From positions 1-7,953 of the forward strand of contig JACPZV010000495.1 in the NCBI GenBank assembly GCA_016195295.1: a stretch of 7,953 bases of DNA, in the 5' to 3' direction. Position 1 is the first letter of the stretch, and the number at the start of each line of letters is the position of its first letter. Source of the DNA: Acidobacteriota bacterium. GTDB lineage: Bacteria; Acidobacteriota; Vicinamibacteria; Vicinamibacterales; CAVVIG01. The notes under the pieces were generated by a model, which did not search any database, had not been told where the DNA came from, and was given only the letters and a program-made list of their open reading frames with translations. This document shows, one piece after another, positions 7,186 to 7,953 of the stretch. The translations under genes were made by a program, and so were the position numbers.

Positions 7186-7953
7186 TTAGCGTTTCCTCAG
7201 CCATTGTAGCGGGTCGACGGGCTGACCGTCGATGCGCAACTCGAAATACAGGCCGGTGGTACCCGACGGGGTGGGTCCCGCCGTGCCGACCAGTCGGCCA
7301 CGTTCGACGTGGTCGCCTTTTTTGACGGCCACGTCAAGCAAATCGCCGTAGAGACTGTAGGTTTGCGGGCCGTGCTCCAGAATCACGAGATTGCCGTATC
7401 CCGCGAATGCGCCGGCGAACGCGACGACGCCCCCGTGCACGGCGTGCGTCTCGGCGCCGTCGGCGGCGGCGATCTCCATGCCGTGCGACTCCGAGCCCCG
7501 GCCGAACCGTCGCTGCACGCGCCCGGCGACGGGCCATTCGAGGTCGCCGCGGAACGGCCGCAGCGGCAGCCCGGCGGGTTCGGCGACCGCAATGCCGTTC
7601 GCAAGATCGCGCAGCTGCGCTTGCAACTTCTGCTGCGCCGCTTGCAGTTCGCCTGCGAGCTGCGCGTTCAGATCGCGTTGGCGGTCGATGTCCCGCACCA
7701 GCGCGGTCCGCGCTTGCGCCGCGCGGTCGAGCGCGACGGCAGCTTGCTTGGCGGCGTCGCGGGCCGACACAAGCTGGCGCTCGCGACTTTCGAGCGCCGT
7801 TCGACTCGCCTCGAGGGCGGCGAGCGTGCGCTGGTGGTTCGCGACGCGCTCGCGATCGAGCTTGGCCAACACGGCGACGGTTCGCGTCGCCTGGCCGATC
7901 CGGGCAAGGTCCGGCGTCGACAGCAGCAAGTGCACGTAGCGCGCCTGGCCGAG
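7186..7953 (-). CDS. EnvC-like protein: coiled coil plus degenerate LytM (M23) domain, 5' end beyond the window
   Basis: 255 residues are visible. The frame stays open to the right edge, and its first codons (LGQARYVHLLLS) look like the middle of an EnvC coiled-coil arm, so the true start lies outside. The GTG at 7935 is internal. Residues 1 to about 120 are a long alanine/arginine/glutamine-rich coiled coil. A LytM domain follows at about 138-250 (LEWPVAGRVQRRFG, then GYGNLVILEHG, and VDPLQWL near the end). Active M23 enzymes need HxxxD and HxH zinc ligands. Here the sites read SHGME (no His at the required position, Asp replaced by Glu) and LYFEL, matching EnvC of E. coli, which has KGMV and LYFEI. 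EnvC activates N-acetylmuramyl-L-alanine amidases at the division site under FtsEX control, and a similar activator role in the envelope is likely. The S41 gene follows 7 bases downstream; S41/EnvC pairing is common in bacteria. No ftsEX or amidase gene is visible in the window. Confidence 0.9.
   Translation of the reverse strand, partial: LGQARYVHLLLSTPDLARIGQATRTVAVLAKLDRERVANHQRTLAALEASRTALESRERQLVSARDAAKQAAVALDRAAQARTALVRDIDRQRDLNAQLAGELQAAQQKLQAQLRDLANGIAVAEPAGLPLRPFRGDLEWPVAGRVQRRFGRGSESHGMEIAAADGAETHAVHGGVVAFAGAFAGYGNLVILEHGPQTYSLYGDLLDVAVKKGDHVERGRLVGTAGPTPSGTTGLYFELRIDGQPVDPLQWLRKR

Overview
The window is one gene cluster, read entirely on the minus strand, from a GC-rich bacterium. 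Reading order (right to left) is: an EnvC-like LytM-domain protein (cut by the right edge), an S41/PDZ carboxy-terminal-processing-protease homologue, tRNA-Val(GAC), thrS, infC, rpmI, rplT, pheS and pheT (cut by the left edge). The thrS-infC-rpmI-rplT-pheS-pheT order is the classical bacterial translation cluster known from E. coli. The high GC content, together with short intergenic palindromes of the type GTCCGGCTAAAGCCGGAC, which I associate with Acidobacteriota (Vicinamibacteria-like) genomes, suggests that phylum. This is an inference, not proof.

Right part (6009-7953): the EnvC-like gene and the S41 gene are 7 bases apart and look co-transcribed. Both belong to peptidase families, but both lack the family's catalytic residues. 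The LytM domain has lost its zinc ligands, as in E. coli EnvC. The S41 protein has Gly and Arg where the Ser/Lys dyad should be. The pair therefore looks like an envelope/cell-wall scaffold or activator module rather than two proteases.

Middle (5741-6008): a complete tRNA-Val with encoded CCA, then a 139-base spacer filled with inverted and direct copies of a CCTTCGAC/GCTCAGGG repeat before thrS.

Left part (1-5740): thrS (ThrRS with TGS, editing, catalytic and anticodon domains) runs tightly into infC. The infC start appears to be the rare codon ATC, placed behind a GGAGG that overlaps the thrS stop. Then come L35 (rpmI), a repeat-filled 81-base gap, L20 (rplT), another repeat-filled 77-base gap, pheS, and pheT, which overlaps pheS by one base. 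The visible PheT N-terminus lacks the OB-fold tRNA-binding (B2) domain found in most bacterial PheT proteins.

Functionally the left two thirds supply translation: Thr and Phe charging, initiation factor 3, and two 50S proteins, with L20 being the early assembly protein. I see no CRISPR array, insertion sequence, prophage gene or defence system. The main points of interest are the infC start codon, the short PheT, the apparently dead S41 protease beside an EnvC-like protein, and three different repeat families sitting in the three longest internal spacers of the translation cluster.
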